This document shows positions 34,737-47,609 of a DNA stretch of 64,000 nt, in pieces. The DNA lies in contig NW_024467106.1 in assembly GCF_017591425.1 (NCBI RefSeq), positions 23,922,501 through 23,986,500 on the forward strand, written 5' to 3'. Below the pieces are notes generated by a model. That model was given only the letters and a program-made list of their open reading frames with translations. It did not search any database and was not told where the DNA came from. Every line of letters starts with the position of its first letter. Positions within the stretch are counted from its first letter, which is position 1. Position numbers and translations under genes: made by a program. This DNA comes from Ochotona curzoniae. Its lineage: Eukaryota > Chordata > Mammalia > Lagomorpha > Ochotonidae.

Positions 34737-36089
34737 CCCCTCTAACATATAATACTGTTGTGGGGAATTTTGATATGAAAAACAAAAGGCAACCTAGTTT
34801 GTCTTATACAGAAGAATTTTCATCCAGTAAATTTCAATAAGCAAAATGCCATTTGTTAGGTAGAAACCTCCTGCCCCAGTGTCAGGAGGGAGGTTTTCAA
34901 GAGAACAACCCAGAAAATTGTGAAAGTGATGTCTTTTAAGCACAATTTGAGGAAAAAAAAAAAACAATGGATCAACTAGAGGGCAGGGAGTAAACTCAAC
35001 AAAAGGCTGTGCTCTTAACTGCTCCATATTCAAAATAAACAAAGCTATCAGACCAGTGTGATTGGCATCCACCTCCTCCCACTGTCGTGATAAGCTGAAA
35101 TCCCGGCCACTGTCTCCTTGCTCTCTCATGATAAGGTCAAAGACAGCTTTTGGGGAGGCCCTTTACATTACTCTGAAACACATTCCTGATTTCATTGCTG
35201 TTTTGTGATAAAACTGAAATTAAGGGAAATAGAATTCACATTCCAACAGGGACACTACCTAGCTGCCTAGCTGCTATTCCGATAAAGCCCGGGGCCAAGA
35301 GGAATTTGCTTTTACCAAAGAGCAAAATAGAGGAGAAGCATGATTTTATATTTTCAAAAGAAAATTTCACTGGGGACTATAATCCTAACTGCCTATTAGA
35401 CCATCTGACTCTTTAAAATATTTGCACATTTTATGGAGTTTATTTCCACAGTTAGCATATAGACAGCCTAAGTTGATCAAGCCAGGCAAGATACAATTTT
35501 TGTTTTGCCTGCACCTCAGTATAGTGAAAGGTGGTTTATATTAAGCCCTATTCGGTTAATTTCTACTATTGCCACTAGATGGCAAAAAAGACTCGCATAT
35601 CTTTTAGGCTACTTACTGAAAAGCTTTCTCTGAAAACAAATGCACTGGTTTGGTTTTCTTCGTAATGATAACCCCTACTTACAAATAAAAAAGTATTATT
35701 TTTACTGAAATTATTTTGAAACTAAACTGTAGATGAGAGTTGCTATTATCTTATGCCAAAGATGAAATAGCAAGCATTGAGGTGCCAGCTATGAAGAACA
35801 GAAATACAAAGAAGGCCACACTATTATCCCTTATCAGTACCTCATATATTAACTCACCAGTCAATAGATGTCTTACCTGGCCATTGCTCATGATAAATAA
35901 GGAAAGGTCTCTAAGGAGTACCTGTTTAATGTCAATTCTGCTTCTGTTTTGTGTTAACATGAGAGAGCAAGACAGGATGTAGTGTTAGTTTCCCTGGTTA
36001 GTGATTTTAAGGATTCATCTAGAAAAGAACTCTGGCTTGTACCCCATCATGGTTTTAGTAGGGGCTGTGGTAGGGGATAACTTGCTTTA
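34737..36089. other. No gene recognised
   Basis: Unassigned. A 111-codon minus-strand frame (34794-35129) runs through a poly(A) tract as a Phe run and lacks features of a real protein. Confidence 0.45.
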
Positions 36090-36525
36090 TCAAGATAGAA
36101 AATACTCTATCAGTGACTAAGACAAGGTACACCATTTGGCCCAGGCTGTTGATTCATAAACCAAGTGCCTTGAACAACAGAATTTCCCTGTCTTGTATTT
36201 TGACAAGCTGGAAGTCCAGATCAAAGGTTGGCTCTTTCTGAAGGATGCCAAGGAACCTTTCCTGTGCTTCCACCCTAACTTCCATTGCCTTTTTGATAGT
36301 TTCTGGCTTGTCTTGTTTGCACTGCCTTCTTCCTGGCCTTTGGCTTTGCCTGTAACCATTTCTGTTTACAAATTCTCCATTTAAAGGCTACCAGTCATAT
36401 TGGATTATTGGCCAACACTATTCCAGTAGGATTCCATCCTAAGACTATTTCCAAATCCAGGCCTATTTTAGGTTCAGAGAATTAGAGCTTCAACATACAG
36501 ACATAATTCAATCCAGAAAAGAAGG
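36090..36525 (+). repeat. Ancient mammalian interspersed repeat, unnamed
   Basis: Matches the order of a widespread old repeat that I recognise but cannot name: 'ttgaacaacagaatttc', 'gacaagctggaagtccagatcaaagg', 'gcctttttgatagtttctggcttgtc', 'ggttcagagaattagagcttcaacata.agacataattcaatcc'. Diverged. Confidence 0.5.
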
Positions 36526-36884
36526 CTTCAAGGCCATATTACCCAAAAGAAGATATGAATATTGCTTGGCTTATTTCACTTTCTTAAGAGGTAGAGGCAT
36601 TTTTAAAAAATTTCGTCAGGTAGTATCATTAAATCTTTGTTAAGACACAGAGCAAATTATTTCTTTTCTCTCCTCCATGCCTTCTCTCCCTTTCTTTTAT
36701 TTCTTTCATACAGTAATGCCACATTTGCATCTGTTACTCACAGGAAAATAAGCAATAGGAGGGGTATAAATGTAGGATAAGGCAGGGGAGAAAGTTCATA
36801 TTTTATCAAACTATTAGCATCCATAATTCATTTTTTTTTTAAACAATGGAATTGTTTACAGCAGTTAAAGTGTCATTTAGGTAA
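36526..36884. other. No gene recognised
   Basis: AT-rich, with a pyrimidine-rich tract at 36660-36710. Confidence 0.4.
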
Positions 36885-37015
36885 TAGCTCGGTTAGCTGG
36901 GCTGTGGGAACCAAGATTAAATTTGTTTCCCAGCTCTTGGATATATTTGAGGAGTGAACCTGTGGCTGGAAGATATCTGTGTCCCCTATCTGTTTTCCTA
37001 CCTTTAAAATAAAAT
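36885..37015 (+). mobile_element. Old CSINE with internal deletion
   Basis: Plus-strand remnant: 'agctcggttagctgggctgtggga', then the distal half 'tttgaggagtgaacctgtggctggaagatatctgtg' and 'ctacctttaaaataaaatttt'. Confidence 0.68.
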
Positions 37016-40000
37016 TTTAAAATAAGCGAAATTGAAAATAATCGTAATACAGAGCATTGTGAAGTTACGAAGGGCAGTTTCCTACAACAGAAATTTTAAG
37101 TCTTGTTGGTGAATTGACATTTCCCCTCCCCACCCTTTTTACCTCTTGGAGCATTAGCTGCATGTCTTCCGGGCAAGGCAATGCAATGCCCCCTTGTAAT
37201 ATCATTCTGTGTTCTATTTGCTATCAGAGATGAAGTCCATTAGGGACTTACATGACCTCTGGGTCACAAACTGACCACTAGAAAGAATATTCACAAAGAG
37301 GCTGTTGGTGAGCGATTCTACTTCAGAAACAACAAAAGTCAATTTCAGATGTGTTCTGGCTGGCTTTTAGTCTTGTGTTAAATCTGCATTCATTTATGTG
37401 ATTCCCATCTTACACATTTAAAAAAATGTTTTGTTCGTGAGAGCATGACACGAACTGTTGAATACTTTCTACATGAGGACCTGGTTTTCCGCATGGAGAC
37501 CGCTGAGCTGAGGTACACTCTCGGTCTGTAGGAAGAGCATCACTCCATGGAGTTCACTGGTAAAACATGGACAGCTTCCATGTCCACCGAGAGAAGTGCC
37601 GAGCCCAGGGCAAGTGCCACATACTCTACCAGTGGCTGGTGGATACGATGTCAGCTTGTAGGTAATTGCAGTATTCTTCTTGCCTTTGACTCTTAGCTTA
37701 CATATCGTTGGCCATTCTGTTAGTCACATTTACAGGTCAGTTAAAAGAAGGTGGACAAAATACTTGAGTTCATCTTTAAGCAGATTTGCTGACTATGATA
37801 GTCATTACGATTAGTGTCCTCTTCCCAATGAAGGCCACTTCTGAATGTCCCTGTTAACCTTAACATGTTCATTAATTCATCAGATGTTTAGCATTCTCCA
37901 AAAAGCATTTTAATACCTAGCTCTGTTTTCTCTGCCTTATGTTTATTTTTCAAGACTCAGTTTTCTGTCATTCAACAGCTTTTAATATATGGAACAATAT
38001 ACTCCTGGTTAGAAATGTATAATTCTCTAATGTGAAAGTGTCATGTTTCTGAAGAAAAATTCATTGTAATTTGTATGCCAGATTAGAATGAACTGTGCCA
38101 ATGCAGTAAATATGACAAATACTCATGTAAGAACACAATTAAAGAGTTGGATGAAAAGCTGCCAGACTAAACAAAAACAGGATTATTTAAAATAGCAATG
38201 TGAGCCCTTGCAATAGGACACGTAGCCAGAAATAAGACTAATATACTAAAATAAGTGTGGGCTGTCAGGGTGCTCTCAGGCTGAGGATGGCGTCTGATTC
38301 ATTTTCACTCACACCATGTTTGTAGCATTCAACACAGAATGTTCACTGACTTCAAGGCTTAATAGTATGGGAATTAGAGGTACTGTTAAGAACTGTTTAA
38401 AGAACCAAGATTTTTTTGTGACAAATGATTTGCCAGCTTATCACAAGAGAATGTTAGTCAAGATGTTTTTGTTAGTAATCTTTCAGGATAAAAAGTTTGA
38501 GAAATTGAGAAATGTAATTGAATTATGGCCTTAAAAATTGTATGAAATAAAATCAGATTTGTGAATGTGTAAATCTTTATGGCAAAGTTGTCAGGTATCA
38601 TGGAATAAGTTTAAATTCACTACAGCCCTAATTTTCTAGTAATTCAACATAGTGCCTAGCAGAGTATGCCTAATTAGCACGTGTTATTTTGTTGCGCATA
38701 GCTAGTGCTCAGTAATCATTTATTAATTTGAAATTGAAGGATAACTTTCCAAAAAGTAATGTCAAATCAAACCCAATGAAAGCACTTTTAAAAACCAAAG
38801 CCATAATAACAAGAGTACAGCTCTCATTCAGCATTAGTTGAGTTCTTGCATGTAGTAATATCCCCAGGCTTAATGATTGATTTCCTTTTTTGAACTTGAC
38901 TCATTATTCAGAATAACAGATTTGCTAACCACATTGGTGCAAATTATATTGTTTATTCTTCCCTATTAATAGAAATAAGGATTTACTTTTACTGAGCCCT
39001 TATTAAGACATTATTCCCACTGTGAGCACAATCAAATTATTTTTAGTCTTTAAAATTCTTTAATTCCACAAAGATTAATTCCATAAATACTTAAGTCAGG
39101 GATACATGCAGTAGTTAACTTTTTTGAGCTTGGCTAAAAAGTCGTTTCAAAGAGACTGAATTCATGGAAGGCATCAATTATGGCAAGAGGTCTTTTGATA
39201 TTGACATCATGTTTGTGCTAAGGTCATAGACTCTCATTATAACTTAAATGTTTTGACATGCGCTGACATGTTTAACTTGCTGAAACACATTTAAATATTT
39301 CCATAAATCATCTACTAGAGGTGAAGGCATGGCTACCCATAACACCAAGTATCCTTGAGAAATGACTGCAGCATTTACCATGAAGTCACATTATAGTCTA
39401 AGTTGCTAGTCTCTTTGCCATGTAAAATGAGAATGCTGTGTCCTGGTGCAACTGTGAATATCAATGCCAGTTCTATGGGAGCCATGATAAAGTCTCTTCA
39501 GTGTTTGTACGTAAATCAAATAATCAGGTGTAAGGTTATTCCATAGGATTCAGGGCTTGATATCTGGTAAGTTAATCTTATGTGGACTTGAACATACAGT
39601 TGCTAAACTAATACAAAGATAAATGATTATGATTGAGTTGTGTACAAGGTCCTAGCTCTACTGAAGTGAGTAGGTTACACCAAGGGAAAGTTGTCACTGG
39701 GTTATCTGCAGTGTGCATATTCCTGTTAATAAGTGAGTAATTTATTCTATTTGAGTCTAGAAAAGAAGCATTTGTGCCATGAGCACACTTTATCTAAAAG
39801 ACACCAAATCTGACCACTAGGCAATTAACAGAATTGAGGACTAAGAAGATAATATTAGGTTTTGGACATGTCAGAAGCATCCTATTCCTTTGCCAATTTT
39901 TTTTTTTTTTCTCATGAACAGCCTTTTAACAACACTTCTGCTTAGAAAATACCAAAATATTTAGTATCCAGTGTCAGGGAAAGAGTAATATGGATTTGTT

Positions 40001-40255
40001 GGAAGTGTATTGTTCCCTGGTTAATTAATCTCTTCTGTCCTTTTTTGTTATGTATCTCCGGAGAATTTGGTGGTTACAAATTAGCTCAAAAAAAGATCAC
40101 TTAACTCCTTACACACCAAAAGTTTTAAATTTCTAAAAAGTCAAGGTCTAGATTCTGGGCTATTACGCCTAACAGGCTGAGTAAAGCTCAGAGTGGGTTC
40201 CCACTTGAATTATTTCTGATGTTGATGCTCTTTCTAAATCCAGCAATTCTTTTCT
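37016..40255. other. No gene recognised; long repeat-poor stretch
   Basis: The longest stretch in the window with few recognisable young repeats. 37430-37680 is richer in GC and CpG than its surroundings without looking like a SINE. 38640-38735 and 38985-39060 may be remnants of MIR or L2, as in 'gctagtgctcagtaatcatttatta'. A T-run lies at 39897-39911. Confidence 0.45.
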
Positions 40256-40613
40256 TTTTTAAGATTTATTTATTTTTATTGAAAAGACAGATTTCTGGAG
40301 GGAAGCAGATACAGAGAGAAGACACATTTATAGAGGGAAGGAAGGAAGAACTTCCATCTGCTGATTCACTTTCCAAACTGCTGTGATAACTAGAGCTGAG
40401 CTGGATGAAGCCAGGAACCAGGAACTTCTTCCAGATCTCCCACCTGGGTGCAGGGTCCCAAGGCTTTGAGCCCTCCTCTACTGCTTTCCCAGGTCACAAA
40501 TAGTGAGCTGGATTGAAAATAGAGCAACCAGGACATGAATTGTCCTCTATGTGGAATCCTTGTGCAAGCAAAGCAAGGCAAGGATTTAGCCACTGAGCCA
40601 TCATGCTGGGTCC
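40256..40613 (-). mobile_element. CSINE, full-length with internal expansion
   Basis: Reverse CSINE from 'ttttaagatttatttatttttattg' to 'gagccatcatgctgggtcc'. The body near 40290-40345 contains an extra purine-rich segment (repeated GAGGGAAG-like units), making it about 30 bases longer than the others. Confidence 0.88.
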
Positions 40614-40665
40614 TAAAGTCAACAGGTTCTAATCATGGACATTCATTGATTAAAATGTGTTTTAG

Positions 40666-40972
40666 GGGCAGATGCAATGGCTCAACTGGCTAATCCTCCA
40701 TCTGCAATGCCAGCATCCCGTATGGACGCTGTTTGAAATAGCTGCTCCACTTCCATTCCAGCCCCCTGCTTATGGCCTGGGAAAGCAGCAGACCCTAAGT
40801 CTTGTGACCCTGTTCCTGCATGAGAGACCTGGAAGAAGCTCATGGATTCTGGCTTCAGATAAGCTCACCTCTGACCATTGTGGCTATTTGGGGAGTAAAC
40901 CAATGGATGGAAATGTTTCTTTCTCTGTCTCTCCTTCTCTCTGTAAATATGCCCTAAAAAAAGAAAAAGTGT
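40666..40972 (+). mobile_element. CSINE, older full-length copy
   Basis: Plus-strand SINE from 'ggggcagatgcaatggctcaactggctaa' to 'ctctctgtaaatatgccctaaaaaa'. It lies 50 bases beyond an opposite-strand CSINE. Confidence 0.87.
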
Positions 40973-41294
40973 GACTTTATAAACATCCAAATTTTCTCAG
41001 AAACAGAAATTTTATTCTTAGAACAGATCTACTGTTTTCAAGGTATATTTGATATTAAACATCCTGCTGAGCTAGTTTAGTTTTTTCAATAAAGTCCTCC
41101 TTGTAACACTGAGTTTAACAACCTAATACCACCTGTCTTCATTCCTCATTTCTTCCAGTCTTTAAAATGGACAGGCATTATCTCCATGCAAAGGTTAAGT
41201 ATAATCAATAGCAACAATAATAAACCCATGAGAAATTGTTATAAGTTACCCAACATGACAGGGGAACATAACATACATATATAAGTATTTATAC

Positions 41295-41445
41295 AATTCT
41301 TCATCCTGTGAAATAATTTCTATTTTACAGATTAAATAATAGAGGTTTTTAATAAGAGAATATCTTATTCAAATCTGCATGGTAGAACAATTATAATTTG
41401 TATCTAAGCTTTTCTGAATCAAAAATCTATGCTCTTAAGGGCATA
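41295..41445 (-). mobile_element. MIR element
   Basis: The complement of the MIR core: 'ttctattttacagattaaataatagagg', 'atcttattcaaatctgcatggtagaa' and 'ctgaatcaaaaatctatgctctt' follow the expected order. Strongly diverged. Confidence 0.6.
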
Positions 41446-41614
41446 ACCTGCCTTTTCTCTCAGTTTTTTCTCTAGTTTTTTTTTTTTTCTACTGCAATCA
41501 CTTTTTGGTAACAAAATCTCTATATTGCAAATGACCTATGTGCCACAATTATGTAGATATATCCATAAAAGAAAATGGGATGCAGTCTAGTAACTGAGCT
41601 GATGAAAAATTCTT

Positions 41615-41728
41615 TTTTTTTTTTAATTGTTATTAACATTGTATTATGTGATACAGTTTTATAGGCACTGGGGATTCCCCCCACCCCTCCCACCCCTCCC
41701 CCCATGGTGGATTCCTCCACCTTGCTGC
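41615..41728 (-). mobile_element. Minimal L1 3'-end insertion (about 110 bases)
   Basis: Only the L1 terminus is present: poly(A) as a T-run, 'ttgttattaacattg', 'ataggcactgggg', and the polypurine block as C-runs at 41677-41704. The perfect direct repeat gaaaaattctt is at 41604-41614 and 41729-41739. It shares its 3' end sequence with the copy at 28034-28173. Confidence 0.88.
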
Positions 41729-41739
41729 GAAAAATTCTT

Positions 41740-42370
41740 AATAAAATTCCATTTAACTAAAATATCTTTTAATATTAATGAACTCAACTGTAATGGGGTT
41801 GGGTTGATTCCATGTTGTTTGGTTGCTATTGGATCATCTTCTCTGGCAAGCTTTTCATAAATACATGTTGAGTTGAATAAAATATCTGAGGAATTATTTG
41901 ATTTACAATGTAGGCTAAGTATTCTCACTAGTTCAAGGACTAATAAGATAATAAGCTGAATATACTTGCAATAAAATGTGTTATTAAACATTAGCAATTT
42001 TCTTTGAGTAGCTAAGAGGGGAATGGTCTGTTTGATTTTAAGGGAGAATTTTACCAGTGAGAAGTAATTTTTGAATCATAGCTGCAAAAGATAGATTCAG
42101 AGTTTTTTAAGTAAAGAATTGAATGGTGGGTAGGGGTCTAGATTATGCAGAAACATCAACATGGAAAAAGATTCTGTAGGCACAGAGACATGTAGTCTGT
42201 AAGCCAGAGCCAGATCACAATGTCTGACATAATGAAGTCCTTGACTCTTTTATGTATAGGTTTTCTATAAGTTTATGAACACCATTATAAAGGAGGAAGG
42301 TCAATGAAACTGGTTTATATGCTTTCCCCTTTCTCCTGTCACTCTACCCCATCAAGAATGCCATATACTT
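41740..42370. other. No gene recognised
   Basis: Unassigned AT-rich sequence. Confidence 0.45.
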
Positions 42371-42692
42371 TTAAAAAAATTATTTATTTTTATTGCGAAG
42401 GCAGATTTACAGAGAGAAGGAAAAACAGAGAGAAAATCTTTCATCTCTTGGTTCACTTTCCATGTGACCCCAATGGGCAGAGTTGAGCCAACCAAAGCCA
42501 GGCACCAAGAACTTCTTCTGGGTCTCCTCTGTGGGTGTAAGATCCTAAGCCTTTGAGCCATCCTCTGCTTTCCCAGGCCACAAGGAAGGGGTTGGTTGGG
42601 AAATAGAGCAGTCAGGACATGAACTGGTGCCCATATGGGTTCCTGGTGGATGCAAGATGAGGATTTAGACACTGAGCCATTGTGCCTGGTCC
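42371..42692 (-). mobile_element. CSINE, older full-length copy
   Basis: Reverse CSINE from the 'aaaaaaattatttatttttattg' tail to 'gagccattgtgcctggtcc'. The cccatatgggttcctgg and B-box segments lie near 42630-42650. Confidence 0.9.
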
Positions 42693-43399
42693 AAGAACAC
42701 CATAATTTTATAGTCTGATTATCCATCTGCCTGGACTTAGATTAGCTCCTGCTTTGGGTCATGTTCAATGCATGCAGTGGAAAAATAAGAAATTTTTTTT
42801 ATTCACTCTAAACACCCTTTATGTAACAGATAATTGATATATGGTTATCAGATTAACATACCTGAAAAATCTGGAGAGCTGGCTGAAAAGATAGGTTCCT
42901 GGATTCTGAGAGATTTTGGTATTCAAAACTATTGGTATCCCTCATACCAAAACTGAGGCTACTGACCAAAGATTCATTCTGCATATATATGTTCATGTCC
43001 ATATACCCTTTTCCTACAGAATTAAATTTAAAAGATATAGTTACATGAACTAGATCTCTAACTCAAAATGTTAAAAGCCATAAAACAGTACATCGACAAT
43101 ATTAATGCAGAGTTATATAGTTAACTTTTATATCTATAGGGTTAAATACGTGATTCATGATTAATTCAACTTGTACATTATTCATATGTAAATTATAGCT
43201 AAAATTACAAAATGATAGCCTATTCAATTGGAATTTGGCGACAAAAGTACTTGGTTTAACTATAGTGTAATTTCTAGATACCTTAGCTAATTCTCACATT
43301 TATCAATAGAAGAGTTTTATAGAAAACATTGTGCAGACACAGTATGATATAGAACTATGTAGCTTGTTGGAGGATACTTCCTGTGAGAATTCATCTAAG
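42693..43399. other. No gene recognised
   Basis: AT-rich unique sequence. Confidence 0.45.
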
Positions 43400-43815
43400 A
43401 TGGGCTATTTCCCTTGGATTCTATTCAGCTTGTTCCACCCTGGGCCTTCCTTTGCCTGGTCTGCAGAAATGGTTCTTACTCCCTGCAGTTAGGGAGGCAC
43501 ATCTATCTGCTCCATTTCTTCTGGTTTTCTTCTCTTTTCTCTCTTTTCTTGCTGAAGTGTTGCCAGTTAAAGGCATTCATCCCTCTGTGTCTTTGTATGT
43601 GTTACTACTTTGGTCTGAAAAGTGCTTGTCAATGTAATCTCATTGTGGATCTTTTTAAGATCCAAAGAAAGTGCATATCAATGGTACAATCTTTTCTGAC
43701 TTCCCCAGACCAGTTTATAAATTTCTCCTGTGAACTCAACAGGAACTTGGCAAAAATTCTCTTGTACTCTTTGTTATCATGCTGTACTGTAAATATCTGT
43801 TTAATTGAACATCAC
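43400..43815 (+). mobile_element. L2 3'-end fragment
   Basis: Ancient LINE2 sequence: 'cttttctgacttccccagacc' near 43690, then 'cttgtactctttgttatcatgctgtactgtaaatatctgttta' up to about 43802. A 151-codon plus-strand frame (43414-43869) lies over it and is a chance frame in the repeat. Confidence 0.72.
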
Positions 43816-45572
43816 TACTGGATCACATGTTTTTTTCAATACCTTATATTTAAAGGAAATTTTACTTAGGATTGCTATAAAAAGGGTAAGATTTAACCTA
43901 CAGTTAACAAGATCTCTGGGCTATAATATAGATATCCAATGTATTAGTCCTATAAAAATTATGACATAACCTTAGAAAATAGTGTGTTTTGACTTTATCT
44001 TGTAAGTTTTAGACAGAACTCAATTATGTCCATTGTCATCTTTTAAGTTTCATTATTATGATAACATTTATAAAATAAAGGGGAACATATTATAGGAAAC
44101 CTAAAAGTCTATTTCATTAAAATTCATCCTAAGTACTATACAATTGCATCTTAGCTGAATGGATCTTTTAAAGAAAATCCTGTTCTATATTTAACCATAG
44201 ACTTATTACATTTTTAGTCACATGTAACTCTGGGTTCTGTTTATCTGTTTTTAGCAAAACACCTCATTACCCTTTTCATGTTAATGCAAACTTCAGTTAT
44301 TTGCTGTCATTTTCAACACTTTGTTTTCCCTTAGTATCATCTAAAGCTTTTCCTTTTTTTTTTTTTTTAATATACTTATTACTTTCTCCCTCTCTTTTGC
44401 AGGCCAGATGCCAAGTAAATTTTAATTAATTCCTTCTACAATATTTGCATGCTATGATTTTCTTTAATTTATTCTGTCTACATTCCTGCTTTATTTAATT
44501 CAAGGGAACATTTGGGGAATGGATATGGTTTGCATGAAGGATGTTCCGCAAATAAATTACACTGCTTCCAACTGCCAGAATGGGTAAGCAAAACCTTGCA
44601 AAGTCATTTTTGTGACGTCCATCTGCAAACAATGAGAGCACGTCGGATTAAGGTCGGTTAAAGCTACACTGAAAGTCATTAGTGCTCTTCGATTGCACTT
44701 GCATACTTCAAGTTTCAAAAAGTAATGCCACGTTTAAATGTTTGGAATTACTCTCTGAATGCCTATTCCGAAAAGGATGAAAAAGATGGCCCTGTTTGAA
44801 TGGCAGGTCTTTGTCCAGATGGAACTGTGCGTGTGAATTTTTAGAGCACTGTGAGCATGAAAGTCCAGCAATTATAACATGCTTTCTAGATCAAGTTCCT
44901 CTTCTTTGTGAATTGGTGCCAAAATCGTAGCATTTCATTTTTTAAAATAATTTCAACTCTATTAAAACTCAGTGAATTAGTTGGAGCATATTTTTTTGAA
45001 GTGGTTAGGAAACAGACATGTCTGAAGATAAAGGGAGAGAGTGTGGCACTGGTGTAAACCGACAGAGATGGGGAATGTCTGATTAGAGACGCCCCAGGAA
45101 GGAAGGAGGGTACAGAGGATTAAGCAGGTGGAATCATTTTCAGTTTTTGGCATCATCTCCTTTTCCTCCCTTTGTTCAACATTTAAAATGAAAACTTACA
45201 GAATCATGTATTTGGTTGCAAATTATGTTTCTTGCATACTTTCTTCGCTAGTGCAGGAATTATGATAGCTTCATTTCTAAAATATACACCTGAAAACCAT
45301 CATAGTATCTAAAAATTGTAGATGCCCAGTACATTTTTGTCTTATTAAAATAACTAAAGGATTGAGTTGTCACATCTTCAAGTTCTAAAACTGTTGAAAC
45401 CATGAAGATCTGAACAACACAAGGAGGAAGAAGCTTGTGAGGATAAATTAAAGAACGGTACAAGGAGTAATGAAGTAGCAAACGTGAGAGAAGAGGCATG
45501 AGATGCTGATGAGGCAATGTAATCCTCTCCTTTAAGACTCCTTTAAAGACGGGTTCTTTTTTAGCAGATCAA
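43816..45572. other. No gene recognised; possible conserved noncoding stretch
   Basis: 44470-44880 has several CpG-containing words (gacgtcc, cacgtcggatt, ggtcggtt, ttcgattgc) outside any SINE, is more complex than its flanks, and has no long frame. It could be a conserved noncoding element. A T-run lies at 44355-44369. Confidence 0.4.
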
Positions 45573-45590
45573 CATAGACAATATTTAGGG

Positions 45591-45902
45591 TTTTTTAAGA
45601 TTTATTTATTTTTACGAGAAAAACAGATTAACAGGAGAGACAGAGAGAAAGACCTTTCATCCTCTAAATTCCTCTCCAAGAGCTGGAGCGGAGCTGAGCT
45701 GAGTCAGGAGGCAGGGGTCAGGAGTCAGAAGCTTCTTTTGGGTCGCCCACCTGTGTACCAAGGCTTTGGGACAACCTCTACTGCTTTTCCAGGCCACACA
45801 CTGGAAGGGATGTTGAGCAACCAAGACACAAACCTGCGTCTAAATGGGATCCTGGCAAATGCATGGTGAGGACTTTAGCCAATAGGCTATTGTGCTGGGC
45901 TC
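45591..45902 (-). mobile_element. CSINE, older full-length copy
   Basis: Reverse CSINE from 'ttttttaagatttatttattttt' to 'gctattgtgctgggctc'. Flanking repeats catagacaatattt (45573-45586) and catagacagtattt (45903-45916) differ at one base. Confidence 0.9.
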
Positions 45903-45972
45903 CATAGACAGTATTTGTTTGTACATGATTTTGCAGTGGAAGACCAAAGGAAATACAAGAAGTGTAATAATA

Positions 45973-46303
45973 TTTTTTAAAAAATATCTATTTTATTTTT
46001 ATTGGGAAGTCAGATATACAGAGGATAGACTGAGAGAAAGTTCTTCCATCAGCTGATTCACTCCCCAGGAGGCCGCGACGGCCAAAGCTGAGCCAATCTG
46101 AAACCAGGAGCCTGGAGACTCTTCTAGGCTTCCCATGCAGGTGCAGAGTCCCATGACTTTGTGCCATCCTCAACTGCTTTCCCAGGCCACAGGCAGGGAG
46201 CTGGATGAGAAGTGGGACCTCTAGGATTAGAATCGGTGTCCATATGGGGCCCCGGAGCATGCAAAGTGAGAACTTTAGCCTCTGTGCTGCTATGCCGGGT
46301 CTC
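45973..46303 (-). mobile_element. CSINE, full-length
   Basis: Reverse CSINE from 'aaaaaatatctattttatttttattggg' to 'gctgctatgccgggtctcc'. Some CpG sites survive (ggccgcgacggcc near 46070-46082). Confidence 0.9.
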
Positions 46304-47250
46304 CAGTGTAGTCTTCTTAATACTGTTATGCCAGACATTGTTGCAATGGCCTAATTTCTGAATAACTGCAGGAGTCCTCTTTTTTTCCCTAGGATATAAT
46401 TATGATTTTTTTCCCTTTTTTCAAAACAATTTTCAAAATCAGCTTCTCCTTATAACCTCTCCACCCAAAATTACAAGGCAGTGTGGTACTTCAGATATTT
46501 CTGTGTCTTAAAGGATGGGATGAACTTAATATCCCTTTATGGTAGAAGATAAAGACTAGACTTTATTCAAGGAAGCAAAATATAATCAAATGCAGTGAAT
46601 CACACAAAGATGCACATAGTCCACTGAATAGGACAGTGCAACTGGACAAAGAATTCTGTTGACGAAGCTCTGGCCCTTCCTTACTAAAGTGTACACTTGA
46701 AAAAGGAAGAACAACAAATCATTAATAGTACTAATTTTGTGCCAGTTTTGTAACTGCAATGCAATAATTTCTGTTGCTGTCTCTCAGTGTTTCACTTACA
46801 TGCAAAATTGGCTAGCTATCAGAGAAGAAAAGAAACTCACTTCTTACTGGGAAATGGATTATTTTTAAAATGTTCCATTGATTAAAGATATGAGAAACTG
46901 CAGAATTAGACTGCAGGGATGTTTTTAAATACAAAACAAATTGAACATACGATAAAGTAAATTTTTAGTGGAAGAAGGTATTTATCCTAATTTGACACTA
47001 ACACATTGTAAACAGTTACCAAAAATTGCAAGGTACCTCATAAATACGTATTTTTAAATGTCACTTAAAATATGAAAAATTTAAAATGTGTAAACAATAA
47101 GAAAAATCTCAAGTGCGTTGACTACATTGTCTCAACCTAGGAAGACGACAAGGTCGCTCTTTACAATGAGCCCCTGAAATGAGCTATTCCAAGTTAATGT
47201 TGCAGTACTTCATAGAGGTTAGACATTCAGGGGTTCTAGATGAATAAATC
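46304..47250. other. No gene recognised
   Basis: AT-rich unique sequence. Confidence 0.45.
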
Positions 47251-47263
47251 AAGATTCAATCTT

Positions 47264-47591
47264 GGGGCCTGGCACAGTAGCCTAGTGGTTAAAGTCCTTA
47301 CCTTGCATGAATCAGAATCCCATATGGGTACTGGTTCTAATCCCGATGGCCTTGCTTCCCATCCAGCTCCCTGCTTGTAGCCTGGGAAAGCATTTGAACA
47401 CGGCCCAAAGCCTTGGGACTCTGTACCTGCGTGGGAGACCTGAAAGAGGTTCCAGGTTTCTGGCTTCAGATCGGCACAGCTCCAGCTGTTGTGGCCCTTT
47501 GGGGAGTGAATCATCGTATGGAAGATCTTCCTCTCTGACTCTCCTCCTCTCTGTATATCTGACCTTGCAATAAAAAAAAATCTTTAAAAAA
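47264..47591 (+). mobile_element. CSINE, full-length, fairly young
   Basis: Plus-strand CSINE from 'ggggcctggcacagtagcc' to 'gcaataaaaaaaaatcttt' and an A-run. The perfect flanking repeat aagattcaatctt is at 47251-47263 and 47592-47604. Confidence 0.94.
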
Positions 47592-47609
47592 AAGATTCAA
47601 TCTTGATAT

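Noticed and set aside
34794..35129. 111-codon minus-strand frame
   Set aside because: Includes a Phe run from a poly(A) tract and no recognisable features.
43414..43869. 151-codon plus-strand frame, the longest uninterrupted non-SINE frame apart from the OR locus
   Set aside because: It lies on L2 3'-end sequence and continues into AT-rich DNA. Composition is Cys/Leu/Phe-rich with no domain pattern.
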